Positions 43,195 to 52,465 of a DNA stretch of 64,000 bases are shown piece after piece (positions within the stretch are counted from its first letter, which is position 1; each line of letters begins with the position of its first letter). The DNA is from an uncultured Prevotellaceae bacterium (GTDB taxonomy: Bacteria > Bacteroidota > Bacteroidia > Bacteroidales > Muribaculaceae), in the NCBI GenBank assembly GCA_900318335.1, contig ONKF01000003.1, positions 111,259 through 175,258 of the forward strand, given 5' to 3'. The notes under the pieces are model-generated. The model was not told the origin of the DNA, searched no databases, and saw only the letters and a list, made by a program, of their open reading frames with translations. The position numbers were made by a program, and so were the translations under genes.

Positions 43195-44448
43195 ATGACA
43201 ACAGAAAAGAAAAACGGAGCATTGGTGTCAATTATCGCCATGATGTTCCTCTTTGCCATGATCGCTTTTGTGACGAACATGGCTGCGCCGTTTGGCACGA
43301 TATGGGATGACCACTACAGTTGGGCAGGCATGATGGGTAACATGATGAACTTTGCTGCCTATCTGTTCATGGGTATTCCTGCGGGTATCCTTATCACCAA
43401 AATCGGTTATAAAAAGACAGCGTTGGTTGCCCTTGCCCTCGGTTTCATAGGCATGGCGATCCAGTACTTGTCCAGCACCATGAGTGCAACCGACATCACG
43501 ACCTACATCATCTATCTGGTAGGCGCATTCATCTGCGGTTTCTGTGTGTGCATCCTGAACACCGTTGTTAACCCGATGCTTAATCAGTTAGGTGGCGGAG
43601 GCAACCGAGGCAACCAGTTGATCCAGACTGGTGGTTCGCTCAACTCACTCGCTGCTACTCTGACCCCCTTGCTGGTGGGCATGTTAATCGGCGAGACCAC
43701 CGAGAAGACCAGCCTTGAGGTAGTTCAGCCGTTGCTGTTCATCGCCATGGGCATCTTCCTGCTCTCATTCTTGATCATCTACTTCACCAAGTTGCAGGAG
43801 CCCAAGACCGAGGCCCAAAATGTAATGGAAGGTGTGAAAGGCGCCATGAGCTACAGTCACCTTGTATTGGGTATCATCGCCATCTTCTTCTATGTGGGAA
43901 TCGAAGTCGGAATTCCCGGCCAGCTGTTATTCTACCTGACCGAGCCCGTTGCCGAGGGCGGCGTGCTGGGCAGTGCACCCGTTGCCGGAGCCATTGCTGG
44001 CATTTATTGGCTACTGATGCTAGTGGGCCGCTTTAGCAGCTCTTTGATTTCGGGTAAGGTTTCTCCCCGCACACAGCTCATCTTCACGTCATCACTGGCC
44101 ATCATCCTCCTGCTGGCTGCCATTTTCATGCCCGAATCGATGAAGATGCCATTGGAGGGTGCAGAGGTGCCTATTAAGGTATTACTCATCATCCTTTGCG
44201 GTATCTGCACGTCTGTAATGTGGGGTGTTATCTTTAACCTCGCAACCGAGGGCCTTGGCAAATTCACAGCCGCCGCATCCGGTCTGTTCATGACCATGGT
44301 TGTCGGTGGTGGCATCATGCCTCTTATCCAGAACTTCATGGCCGACAAGGTTGGTGACATCGAGAGTTACTGGCTGGTTATTGCCATGCTCGGCTACCTG
44401 TTGTTCTATGCACTGATTGGCAGCAAACCCAAAAAGATCGAGCAATAA
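43195..44448 (+). CDS. MFS transporter, FucP/sugar-type
   Basis: 417 residues with twelve hydrophobic segments and the major facilitator layout; the N-half has FMGIPAGILITKIGYKKTAL (the loop 2-3 motif with basic residues), and the centre has a cytoplasmic loop (FTKLQEPKTEAQNVMEG). The closest type appears to be sugar:proton symporters of the FucP group. The substrate is not known. A strong terminator follows. Confidence 0.82.
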   Translation: MTTEKKNGALVSIIAMMFLFAMIAFVTNMAAPFGTIWDDHYSWAGMMGNMMNFAAYLFMGIPAGILITKIGYKKTALVALALGFIGMAIQYLSSTMSATDITTYIIYLVGAFICGFCVCILNTVVNPMLNQLGGGGNRGNQLIQTGGSLNSLAATLTPLLVGMLIGETTEKTSLEVVQPLLFIAMGIFLLSFLIIYFTKLQEPKTEAQNVMEGVKGAMSYSHLVLGIIAIFFYVGIEVGIPGQLLFYLTEPVAEGGVLGSAPVAGAIAGIYWLLMLVGRFSSSLISGKVSPRTQLIFTSSLAIILLLAAIFMPESMKMPLEGAEVPIKVLLIILCGICTSVMWGVIFNLATEGLGKFTAAASGLFMTMVVGGGIMPLIQNFMADKVGDIESYWLVIAMLGYLLFYALIGSKPKKIEQ

Positions 44449-44479
44449 GCTTTAACTGCTGATTATCAATCACATCACT

Positions 44480-44512
44480 GTGGCTATGTCTTGAAGGCAT
44501 GGCCACTTTTTT
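44480..44512 (+). terminator. Rho-independent terminator after the MFS gene
   Basis: GTGGCTATG pairs with CATGGCCAC (9 bp, one G-U) and is followed by TTTTTTATT. Confidence 0.85.
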
Positions 44513-44566
44513 ATTATTGTTGATAAAAACAAGCAGCCGAATCATCGCCATTTCAAAAGAAAGTTG

Positions 44567-44574
44567 TATATTTG
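44567..44574 (+). promoter_or_regulatory. -7 box for tkt
   Basis: TATATTTG, 43 nt before the tkt ATG. Confidence 0.6.
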
Positions 44575-44616
44575 TAGATTAGAAAGAACTTAAAAACCTC
44601 AATAGTCGCAACAATT

Positions 44617-46644
44617 ATGATTGACTCCAAATTAATGACACGCGCGGCGGACAACATCCGCATCCTTGCCGCATCGATGGTTGAGCAGGCCAAATCAGGC
44701 CATCCCGGAGGCGCCATGGGTGGCGCGGACTTTGTCAACGTCCTGTTTTCCAAGTATCTGGTAGCAGACCCCGACAACTCCTCGTGGTTTGCACGTGACC
44801 GTTTCTTCCTTGACCCAGGTCACATGTCGCCCATGCTATATAGCGTGCTGCACCTTGCCGGGCGCTACTCGACCGACGACCTGAAGGCGTTCCGCTCCTG
44901 GGGCAGCATTACCCCCGGCCACCCCGAACTTGATGTCGAACATGGCGTGGAAAACACCAGTGGCCCGTTAGGCCAAGGTCACGTGATGGCTGTGGGATGT
45001 GCCATTGCCGAGCGCTTCATCGCCACACATTACAGTGAAGTATTTGCCCACAAGACCTATGCCTTTATCAGCGACGGCGGTATCCAGGAGGGAATCTCCC
45101 AGGAGGCTGCGCGCATTGCCGGTTATCTGGGACTGAGCAACCTGATCATGTTCTATGACAGCAACACGGTGCAGCTCTCGACCGACTGCGATGCAGTGAG
45201 CAACGAGGACACTGCCATGAAATACCGTGCATGGAACTGGAACGTCATCGAGTGTGACGGCACCGATCCCATTGCCCTTGCCGACGCACTTGACAAGGCC
45301 CTTGACGAGAAAGAACGTCCCACCATCATCATTGGCCGCACCATCATGGGACGTGGCGCTGTAACTGCCGAAGGTGAAAACTTTGAGGGCAAATGCAGCA
45401 CACATGGCAACCCGTTGAGCAAGTCGGGTGCCGATTACGGCAAAACCATTGAACACCTTGGAGGCAACCCGGAGAATCCTTGGGTAGTATTCCCCGAGGT
45501 AGCTGAACTCTATCAGCAGCGAGCCGAGGAGCAACGCAAGTTGGTAGCCGAGCGCCAGCGTGCTATTGACGAATGGGCCAATCAGAATCCCGAGGCCATG
45601 AAGCGCCTCCAGGATTACATTGACGGCAAGGTGCCCGAGGTGGACTATGCCGCAATTGCCCACAAGCCTGGCATCGCCACCCGTGCGGCGTCGGCCAATG
45701 TGCTTGCTGCCCTTGCCGAGAAGGTAGAGAATATGATCGTTTCGTCGGCCGACCTGGCCAACAGCGACAAGACTGACGCTTTCCTCAAGGCCCGTGGCGC
45801 TTTCAAGACTCATGACTTTAAGGGAGCATTCCTGCATGCTGGCGTATCAGAACTTGCAATGGCAGCAATCATCAACGGTATCGCCCTGCATGGTGGCATG
45901 ATCGCAGCCTGTGGCACGTTCTTTGTGTTCAGTGACTATATTAAGCCAGCCGCCCGATTGTCGGCCCTGATGGAACTACCGGTGAAGTTCATCTGGACGC
46001 ATGACGCCTTCCGCGTGGGCGAGGATGGTCCCACCCATGAACCCGTTGAGCAGGAGGCTCAAATCCGCTTGATGGAGGAGCTCAAGAATCACCATGGCCG
46101 CAACAGTATGCTCGTGCTGCGCCCTGCCGATGCCGCCGAGACCTCGGTAGCATGGAAGATGGCAATGGAGAACAACCTGACGCCAACGGCCCTCATCCTC
46201 TCGCGCCAGAACATCGACGATTTGCCCTCGGCCAGTGGCGACCGCTATGCCGACGCCCTGGGTGCCCAGCGAGGTGGTTACATTGTCATCAAACAGGACA
46301 AGCCCGATATCACCCTGGTGGGTAACGGATCAGAGGTAGCCACCCTCGTCGCAGCCGCCAGCATCATCGGTGAGCAAGGCGTTAAGGCCCAAGTGGTTTC
46401 GGTACCGTCCATAGGCTTGTTCCTCGACCAAGACTCCGATTACTGCGACAGTGTCATCCCTGCCGATGTGCCCACATTCGGTCTCACTTCGGGCCTGCCC
46501 AGCACCCTGCGCCGCGTGCTCCCGACGGGTCCCATCTACGGCCTTGATCACTTCGGTGCCTCGGCCCCCTACAAGGTGCTGGACGAGAAATTTGGTTTCA
46601 CTCCCGACAGCGTGGCCGCTTGTATCATGGCAATCCTTCAATAA
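44617..46644 (+). CDS. tkt: Transketolase
   Basis: 675 residues with the thiamine-diphosphate enzyme pattern: AKSGHPGGAMGGAD near residue 22, GHMSPMLYS near 69, the TPP motif starting GDGG-like (SDGGIQEGISQEAA) near 152 with N at 184, and the central region HDAFRVGEDGPTHEPVEQ near 466 typical of transketolase. It moves two-carbon units in the pentose phosphate pathway, linking to rpe at 36243. Length is standard. Confidence 0.97.
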   Translation: MIDSKLMTRAADNIRILAASMVEQAKSGHPGGAMGGADFVNVLFSKYLVADPDNSSWFARDRFFLDPGHMSPMLYSVLHLAGRYSTDDLKAFRSWGSITPGHPELDVEHGVENTSGPLGQGHVMAVGCAIAERFIATHYSEVFAHKTYAFISDGGIQEGISQEAARIAGYLGLSNLIMFYDSNTVQLSTDCDAVSNEDTAMKYRAWNWNVIECDGTDPIALADALDKALDEKERPTIIIGRTIMGRGAVTAEGENFEGKCSTHGNPLSKSGADYGKTIEHLGGNPENPWVVFPEVAELYQQRAEEQRKLVAERQRAIDEWANQNPEAMKRLQDYIDGKVPEVDYAAIAHKPGIATRAASANVLAALAEKVENMIVSSADLANSDKTDAFLKARGAFKTHDFKGAFLHAGVSELAMAAIINGIALHGGMIAACGTFFVFSDYIKPAARLSALMELPVKFIWTHDAFRVGEDGPTHEPVEQEAQIRLMEELKNHHGRNSMLVLRPADAAETSVAWKMAMENNLTPTALILSRQNIDDLPSASGDRYADALGAQRGGYIVIKQDKPDITLVGNGSEVATLVAAASIIGEQGVKAQVVSVPSIGLFLDQDSDYCDSVIPADVPTFGLTSGLPSTLRRVLPTGPIYGLDHFGASAPYKVLDEKFGFTPDSVAACIMAILQ

Positions 46645-46683
46645 AATTTTGAATTTGTAAGATGTTTTTTACAGTTTTATTTC

Positions 46684-46712
46684 TTTGAATTCAAAAAAAA
46701 AGCTTAATTTTG
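46684..46712 (+). promoter_or_regulatory. Promoter of the OmpA-family gene
   Basis: TTTG at 46684-46687 and TAATTTTG at 46705-46712, spacing 17 nt, 74 nt before the ATG. Confidence 0.65.
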
Positions 46713-46786
46713 CACGATAAAACAACAAATTGTTTGAGCATACTCTAATAGAATAAAACGTTTAACATCAAAAATACTAAGTAATT

Positions 46787-48037
46787 ATGAAGAAATTGAC
46801 TTTATTACTACTTCTGTGTGTATCGTATCTGGTGCCTACCATGACGAGTGCGCAAGAGGTGACTTATGTGGAGGATCCCTCACAGGGTTACCTGTTCAAC
46901 CGCATGAGAGACAACTGGTTCATCCAGGCTGATGGTGGTGTTGGCTTGATGATGTCGCCCTATGACAAGCATGAACATTTTGGTCACCGTTTGGGCGCCA
47001 AGGCCGACTTGTTCATTGGTAAATGGTGGACCCCCATTTTAGGTCTTCGTTTCGGTGTTGATTATGAGCAGATCAAAGGTGCAACCTGGACTGGCAACTA
47101 TGCCGCTCTTGGTTATCGCAACTGGCCCCGCCAGCTTGATGGTGGAGCATATGTTCCACAGCACTTCAACAACTTTGGTCTTGTTGGTGACGTAATGTTC
47201 AACTTAACCAATTGGATTGTTGGTTACAAGCCTTATCGTTTCTATAATGCAATTTTCTATGTGGGCGCCGCTGCTAACTGGGTATATACCCGTGATGGTG
47301 CACGTCCCGTTTCTGATGGAAAGTGGAAATATGGTGCTAACGATGACCCCGACCACTGCCGTAACTATAGCATTCAGGCCGGTTTGATGAACAGTTTTGC
47401 CATCACCAAGAAGTTGGACTTCAACGTTGACCTGCGTTTTGACTTTATGCAGGAGCACATCGATGGTGCCGGTATGGGTTACAGAACTTGGAACGAGTAT
47501 CCCGGTATCCTGTTGGGTCTCACCTACAAGCTGGGTAAGAGCGAGTGGAATGCTCCTGTTACCGCTGTTTGCCCGCCCTACAAGTACACCGATGCCGAGG
47601 GTGACGCTCTGGTTGCTAGCCTGAATGACGCTAACCGCAAGATTGCTGACCTCGAGAATCAGCTCCGCAAGTGCCTTGAGGACAAGCCCAAGGTTGAACC
47701 GGGTCGCTCTCCCGAGGCTCCTCTTGCCACCGTTTACTTCCCCATCAACCGCACCGAGGTGTTAGGCGTTCAGCGCAACGTTGTTGATGCTGTTGCCGAG
47801 GTGATGAAGGGCGAGAACAAGAACTACATGCTGACCGGTTGGGCCGACAACTACACTGGTAATGACCAGATCAACGTTCGCCTGCGCAAGGGCCGCGTTG
47901 CTACCGTCAAGAACGAGCTCGTTAAGAGGGGTGTTGCTGACAACCGTCTCGAGACCGAGATCAACAATGGCGAGCTGACCAACTATGGTCCCAAGGCCGC
48001 TTCTCTCGACCGCGCCGTTACGATCCACCGCAAGTAA
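46787..48037 (+). CDS. OmpA-family outer-membrane protein
   Basis: 416 residues with a signal peptide (MKKLTLLLLLCVSYLVPTMTSA), a beta-barrel-like N-terminal domain rich in aromatic residues (about 40-265), a short coiled coil (LNDANRKIADLENQLRK) and a C-terminal OmpA_C peptidoglycan-binding domain (VYFPINRTEVLG...GWADNYTGNDQINVRLRKGRV). It would tether the outer membrane to peptidoglycan. A dedicated promoter and terminator suggest high monocistronic expression. Confidence 0.93.
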   Translation: MKKLTLLLLLCVSYLVPTMTSAQEVTYVEDPSQGYLFNRMRDNWFIQADGGVGLMMSPYDKHEHFGHRLGAKADLFIGKWWTPILGLRFGVDYEQIKGATWTGNYAALGYRNWPRQLDGGAYVPQHFNNFGLVGDVMFNLTNWIVGYKPYRFYNAIFYVGAAANWVYTRDGARPVSDGKWKYGANDDPDHCRNYSIQAGLMNSFAITKKLDFNVDLRFDFMQEHIDGAGMGYRTWNEYPGILLGLTYKLGKSEWNAPVTAVCPPYKYTDAEGDALVASLNDANRKIADLENQLRKCLEDKPKVEPGRSPEAPLATVYFPINRTEVLGVQRNVVDAVAEVMKGENKNYMLTGWADNYTGNDQINVRLRKGRVATVKNELVKRGVADNRLETEINNGELTNYGPKAASLDRAVTIHRK

Positions 48038-48070
48038 TTTCTCATAACGAGAAAATTTGTTTCATACCGA

Positions 48071-48106
48071 GATGTTCCACTTCAATTATGGGTGGAACAT
48101 CTTTTT
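48071..48106 (+). terminator. Rho-independent terminator after the OmpA-family gene
   Basis: GATGTTCCAC pairs perfectly (10 bp) with GTGGAACATC, followed by TTTTT. Confidence 0.88.
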
Positions 48107-48152
48107 CTACTACATTTCCCACATTATTATATTATAAACAAGTAGAAACTGC

Positions 48153-49580
48153 ATGGCACGTCGAGAAGACAAAGACTCATTGTTGAGACTGATCAGAGAG
48201 GGCCAGCCGTTGTCGTTGAGGCAGCAGCTGACGCTCACGTTTCAGTTGAGTCTGCCCGCAATTGTGGCCAGCGCCTCGGCCATGCTCATGCAGTTTATCG
48301 ATGCGTCGATGGTGGGACGCTTGGGTGCAGACGACTCGGCATCAGTCGGACTAATGGGAACAACTTGGTGGCTGTTTGAGGGCATTATCAGTTCGTTTGT
48401 GGCAGGCTACGGTGTCCAGGTTGCCCATCTGCTGGGCGCCAAACGTGCCGCAGATGCCCGCCAAGTGGTGCGCCAGGCCTTGGTTGTTTGCTCATTGTTC
48501 GGCCTCTTTATCGGCGCGCTGGGACTCGCACTCAGTTTTCCCCTGCCCGCTTGGTTAGGTGCGCAGCCTCACATTCGCGCCCATGCGACACTCTACTTCG
48601 GAACATTCATGCTGTTTATCCCGTTCCTGATGATAGACTTCGTGGGCAGTTCCATGTTACGGTGCAGTGGCAATATGCGTGTTCCCAGCATGCTCAATGT
48701 GCTGATGTGTGTTCTTGACGTTGTATTCAACTTTTTCCTCATCTTCCCCACCCGTGATATCACCTTACTGGGACACACTGTGACCATGCCCGGAGCTGGA
48801 CTGGGTGTGCTCGGAGCCGCATTGGGCTCGGCAAGTGCCGGACTGATTGTTGCCGCCTTGATGCTCTATTATCTGGTATTCCGCTCGGGAGAGCTGCGGC
48901 TGACCATCGATAAGGGCTCTTTCAAGCCATCCTGGATCTATTTCAAGAAATCGCTCAAAATATCCTCTCCGATGGCTTTGCAACACACGATGCTGTGCAG
49001 TGCGTCGATTGTAATCACGGGTATCGTGGCGCCCCTGGGTAGCATTGCTCTGGCCGCCAACTCATTTGGCATCACGGCCGAGAGCTTGTGCTACATGCCA
49101 GGCTATGGTCTCGCCGATGCCGCCACTACACTTGTGGGTCAGAGTTTGGGAGCCGGACGCAAACGGTTAACCCGCAGCTTGGCTTGGATCACAGTATCGT
49201 TAGGCATGGTCATCATGGGCGCGATGGCGGTGCTGATGTATGCCTTTGCCCCGCAGATGATGGCCATCATGTCGCCCGTCCCCGAGGTCGTCGAGCTGGG
49301 CGCCCGTTGCCTGCGCATAGAAGCATTGGCCGAGCCGCTGTTTGCCGCGTCAATCATTAGCTATGGCGTGTTTGTCGGTGCCGGCAGCACGCTGCTGCCC
49401 TGTGGCATCAACCTGGTGAGTATGTGGATTGTCAGATTAGGATTATCGGCCCTGATGGTCACGACGATGGGGCTGTATGGCGTGTGGATGGCCATGGCCA
49501 TCGAGTTGTGCTTCCGCGGTATCGTTTACTTGATTGCCCTGTCTTCCAAGCGTTGGCTGAATAAATCTGTCATTGATTAG
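48153..49580 (+). CDS. MATE-family efflux transporter
   Basis: 475 residues with twelve hydrophobic segments. The N-terminal repeat has LPAIVASASAMLMQFIDASMVGRLG, compressed here and family-typical, and the second half has the matching ALAANSFGITAESLCYMPGYG segment. MATE proteins export cationic drugs or metabolites with H+ or Na+. The substrate is not known. The stop codon overlaps that of the convergent EamA gene by 4 nt. Confidence 0.93.
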   Translation: MARREDKDSLLRLIREGQPLSLRQQLTLTFQLSLPAIVASASAMLMQFIDASMVGRLGADDSASVGLMGTTWWLFEGIISSFVAGYGVQVAHLLGAKRAADARQVVRQALVVCSLFGLFIGALGLALSFPLPAWLGAQPHIRAHATLYFGTFMLFIPFLMIDFVGSSMLRCSGNMRVPSMLNVLMCVLDVVFNFFLIFPTRDITLLGHTVTMPGAGLGVLGAALGSASAGLIVAALMLYYLVFRSGELRLTIDKGSFKPSWIYFKKSLKISSPMALQHTMLCSASIVITGIVAPLGSIALAANSFGITAESLCYMPGYGLADAATTLVGQSLGAGRKRLTRSLAWITVSLGMVIMGAMAVLMYAFAPQMMAIMSPVPEVVELGARCLRIEALAEPLFAASIISYGVFVGAGSTLLPCGINLVSMWIVRLGLSALMVTTMGLYGVWMAMAIELCFRGIVYLIALSSKRWLNKSVID

Positions 49581-50482
49581 GCCACCTGTTTACGCTTAAA
49601 CTTCTCGGCCATCACAACACCCGTTAAAATCAGCACACACCCGACATAGGCAATCGCGGTCGTGCGTTCGCCAAACCAGATTGCAGCGGCAATCATCGAT
49701 ATTATGGGACTCAGGTAGAAATAATTGCTGGCTCGAACCGCTCCGATGCGTTTGACGGTTATGCCCCAGATAAAATAGGCGGCCATTGAACAAACCAGGC
49801 CAAGGTACAGCAAGTTGCCCCACACCTCGGGCCGCTTTATGGTTTCCCACTGTACCTGTGAATCCTCCATCGCAAGAAGTGGCAATGCAGACAAAATACC
49901 GTAGAAGAACAGCTTGCGCGTGATGAATAGTGTTGTGTAGGTGCGGTTTAGCTTCTTGAGGGCCATTGAATAGAATGCCCACACCACTGCAGCGAGAACC
50001 GCCAACATGTCTCCGACGATGCTGTCGCCCCACACCAGACCATGTTTCAAAGCAAGCATGACCGAGCCGACAAAAGCGATGATCATGCCCACGCACGAGA
50101 GCAGGCTGATGCGCTCATCACGGTAAAATATGGCACCCATCAGCGCCGTCGTCAGCGGGGCTGTACTTACCAGGACGGCCACATCGCTGATAAGCGTCAT
50201 CTTCAACGCTGTATTCTCGGCAATGAAGTAGGCCGACCCGCCAGCGATACCACACACCACGAATAACAACTCGTCGCGCCAACCCGTATACTTGACCTTA
50301 AAGCCACTGATAACAAGCAACGACAGGTAAGCGATGGTGAACCTCGCCACAAAAATCTCGGTGGGTGTCAGCCCGGAATCAAGCAGCACACGGGTGTTGA
50401 GGAACGAAACGCCCCACACCAGTATCATGGCGAATGCCGCCACATGGTACCAAAAACCGCTCTTATTCTTAACCTGATTCAT
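49577..50482 (-). CDS. EamA/DMT-family transporter
   Basis: 301 residues from MNQVKNKSG; the -7 box at 50496 excludes the longer upstream frame. Ten hydrophobic segments in two EamA halves, with the first half starting AFAMILVWGVSFLNTRVLL and the second including VWAFYSMALKKLNR. Such drug/metabolite transporters export amino acids or other small metabolites; the substrate is not known. It is convergent with MATE and divergent from tilS. Confidence 0.9.
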   Translation of the reverse strand: MNQVKNKSGFWYHVAAFAMILVWGVSFLNTRVLLDSGLTPTEIFVARFTIAYLSLLVISGFKVKYTGWRDELLFVVCGIAGGSAYFIAENTALKMTLISDVAVLVSTAPLTTALMGAIFYRDERISLLSCVGMIIAFVGSVMLALKHGLVWGDSIVGDMLAVLAAVVWAFYSMALKKLNRTYTTLFITRKLFFYGILSALPLLAMEDSQVQWETIKRPEVWGNLLYLGLVCSMAAYFIWGITVKRIGAVRASNYFYLSPIISMIAAAIWFGERTTAIAYVGCVLILTGVVMAEKFKRKQVA

Positions 50483-50495
50483 GAGAATTAGGGTA

Positions 50496-50503
50496 CAAAG
50501 GTA
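50496..50503 (-). promoter_or_regulatory. -7 box for the EamA gene
   Basis: Minus-strand TACCTTTG, 13 nt upstream of the start at 50482. It decides the start codon. Confidence 0.65.
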
Positions 50504-50600
50504 CAATATAGTTTTCAGTTGTCGGTTTACAGTCATCAGTTTTTTCGCATTATGTTCCAACCATGAAACGACATCAGTTGGCAGCAAGTCAAAAAAACAC

Positions 50601-50608
50601 TATCTTTG
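50601..50608 (+). promoter_or_regulatory. -7 box for tilS
   Basis: TATCTTTG only 5 nt upstream of the ATG at 50614. The transcript would start at or next to the initiation codon. Confidence 0.65.
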
Positions 50609-50613
50609 CAACA

Positions 50614-51924
50614 ATGAATCACGACGAATTCATCCATAGGGTGATGGATGGCATGCGGGAAATTGCCATCGAACGCGGCCCCGTGCTAATCGCACTGAGC
50701 GGTGGTGCCGACTCGGTGGCGTTGCTGCGGGCACTGCTTGAGTTGGGATATGACTGCCGCGCTGCTCACTGCAATTTCCACCTTCGCGGAGCCGAATCAG
50801 TACGTGATGAGCAGTTCGTTCGTCAGTTATGCCATCAGTTGGATGTCCCCTTGACAGTCAAGGACTTTGACGTTGCGGCATGGCAACAGTTGCACGGTGG
50901 TTCGGTCGAGATGGCGTGCCGTGAACTGCGCTACCATTGGTTCGAGCAAGAGCGCGTCAAGCAGGGCTGTGCATTTATCGCAGTTGCCCATCATGCCGAT
51001 GACCAGGTCGAAACCTTCTTCCTGAATCTCACCAGAGGCACAGGGCTGCGAGGACTCACGGGTATGGAACGCCTCAACCACAAGATCCTGCGCCCCCTTC
51101 TCACCATCAGTCGAGCCGATATCCTTGATTATCTCGCATCAATCAGCCAGGAATATGTGACCGACAGTACCAATGCGATGAACGAGTACCGTCGCAACCG
51201 CCTGCGCAACATCGTGTTACCATGTATCCAAAGCCAGTTTCCACAAGGTATCGCCCGCACGCTCGACACCATGGACAACCTGTCGCACGACAACGCGTTA
51301 TTGACATCACTGGTCCATGACGCCCTGCCCGACGAGCGCCATATCGACGTCGAACGGTTGACAAGCCATCCCGAGGCCCCCACCCTGCTCTATCACCGCG
51401 TCCGTCATCTGGGTTTCAACCGCGAGCAATGTGTCCAGGCCATCGAGGCCGCCCTGAACAACCATGCTGGACGGCAATTCATTGGACAAGGCAACAGGCT
51501 TGTGGTCAACAGGCAAAGCATTGACATCGAACCCATTGAGCAGAATATTGACATAGAAATCCCCATCAGTTTGACGGGAGATGTAACCAGTCCCATCCAT
51601 ATCACAATAACCCATAACAATCCGCCATTCTCGCCACTGTTGTGCGATGGACGCCGCAAGGTGGCATTCAACACCCAACTCCTGAATTGCCAGCACATCG
51701 TGCTGCGCCATTGGCGACGAGGCGACCGTTTCAAGCCCTTCGGCCTCATGGGGTCAAAGTTGGTGAGCGACTTGTTTGCCGACCTCAAGTTAGACCATGC
51801 AGCCAAGCGAGACGTCTGGCTCATGGAGGCCGACGGCAATATCATCTGGGTACTCGGCTATCGCTCGTCGGCATTCTACCCCGTCAAGAAGGAATCCCAA
51901 GAATACCTGATGCTCTCAATCTGA
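50614..51924 (+). CDS. tilS: tRNA(Ile)-lysidine synthase
   Basis: 436 residues from MNHDEFIHR. The PP-loop motif SGGADSVALL is near residue 28, with HCNFHLRGAES and AHHADDQVETFFLNLTRG (compressed) typical of TilS, and a C-terminal substrate-binding domain ending in RWRRGDRFKPFGLMGSKLVSDLF-like sequence. It makes lysidine at C34 of tRNA-Ile2 and is essential. Translation from the frame opening at 50563 is unlikely because the -7 box lies inside that stretch. Confidence 0.95.
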   Translation: MNHDEFIHRVMDGMREIAIERGPVLIALSGGADSVALLRALLELGYDCRAAHCNFHLRGAESVRDEQFVRQLCHQLDVPLTVKDFDVAAWQQLHGGSVEMACRELRYHWFEQERVKQGCAFIAVAHHADDQVETFFLNLTRGTGLRGLTGMERLNHKILRPLLTISRADILDYLASISQEYVTDSTNAMNEYRRNRLRNIVLPCIQSQFPQGIARTLDTMDNLSHDNALLTSLVHDALPDERHIDVERLTSHPEAPTLLYHRVRHLGFNREQCVQAIEAALNNHAGRQFIGQGNRLVVNRQSIDIEPIEQNIDIEIPISLTGDVTSPIHITITHNNPPFSPLLCDGRRKVAFNTQLLNCQHIVLRHWRRGDRFKPFGLMGSKLVSDLFADLKLDHAAKRDVWLMEADGNIIWVLGYRSSAFYPVKKESQEYLMLSI

Positions 51925-51986
51925 CGTTGGAAATCTTGTTGTGAAAAGCTAAGTTCATAACAAAATTCAAAAAATCGCCCAAAAGA

Positions 51987-52018
51987 TTTGCATATAACGA
52001 AATTTGGCAGTACCTTTG
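51987..52018 (+). promoter_or_regulatory. Promoter of tRNA-Ser(TGA)
   Basis: TTTG at 51987-51990 and TACCTTTG at 52011-52018 with 20-nt spacing, 40 nt before the tRNA. Confidence 0.75.
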
Positions 52019-52058
52019 CACCCCAAATGGGCGAGTTGCGTACTTGTGACTTGCTTTC

Positions 52059-52144
52059 GGAGAGATGGCAGAGTGGTCGATTGCGGCGGTCTTGAAAACC
52101 GTTGAGGCTAACTACCTCCAGGGGTTCGAATCCCTTTCTCTCCG
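52059..52144 (+). tRNA. tRNA-Ser(TGA)
   Basis: 86-nt type II tRNA with acceptor GGAGAGA/TCTCTCC, discriminator G, anticodon loop CTTGAAA (TGA), a variable arm GAGGCTAACTACCTC and T-arm GTTCGAATC. Two nt after its end begins the 3' part of a tRNA-Arg. Confidence 0.96.
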
Positions 52145-52146
52145 CA

Positions 52147-52193
52147 TTAGCCTTCTAAGCTGTGGGTCTTGGGTTCGAATCCCAACAGGATCA
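52147..52193 (+). pseudogene. 3' fragment of tRNA-Arg(TCT)
   Basis: 47 nt from the anticodon arm to the discriminator: loop CTTCTAA (anticodon TCT), T-arm with GGGTTCGAATCCC, acceptor 3' strand CAGGATC and discriminator A. The acceptor 5' strand and D-arm (GATCCTG... expected) are missing; tRNA-Ser(TGA) lies directly upstream. It is either the remnant of a tRNA pair joined by deletion or the att end left by an element that used tRNA-Arg. Confidence 0.8.
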
Positions 52194-52327
52194 CGCTTCC
52201 AATTTAGGCGCTGGATTTCTGCGGTTTACCAAAGAAATTCCGCGCCTTTTTGTTGTTATACAATTCGTTCTCCTCACTGAGAGTCTGGTAAGGTTCATCT
52301 CTCAACGGGTGCAAAAAATCAGATATG
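52183..52327 (+). repeat. 145-bp direct repeat, copy A
   Basis: Starts with the tRNA-Arg end CAACAGGATCACGCTTCCA, then a terminator hairpin, then ATTCGTTCTCCTCACTGAGAG and a diverged tail ending in GATATG. A copy of the same length lies at 62682-62826 in the same orientation, 10,499 bp away. Confidence 0.8.
52207..52251 (+). terminator. Terminator in repeat A
   Basis: Stem arms 52207-52220 and 52233-52246 (GGCGCTGGATTTCT; 12 of 14 pairs), loop GCGGTTTACCAA, then TTTTT. The loop is the exact reverse complement of the loop in repeat B. Confidence 0.85.
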
Positions 52328-52465
52328 TCGGCGGTGCGTTTCACGGAATTGTATTACTTTTGCAGCGGCATAAGGCGGTAAGATACGTTCCCCGCTGCAG
52401 TAAAGCCATACACGCCCTAACGTCAGCGGAATTGGACTGCTGTTTGGGGCGTGATTTCTTTTTAA

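Noticed and set aside
52145-52193. Complete tRNA-Arg(TCT) gene
   Set aside because: Only the anticodon arm, T-arm and 3' acceptor strand are present; the 5' acceptor strand and D-arm are replaced by tRNA-Ser sequence.
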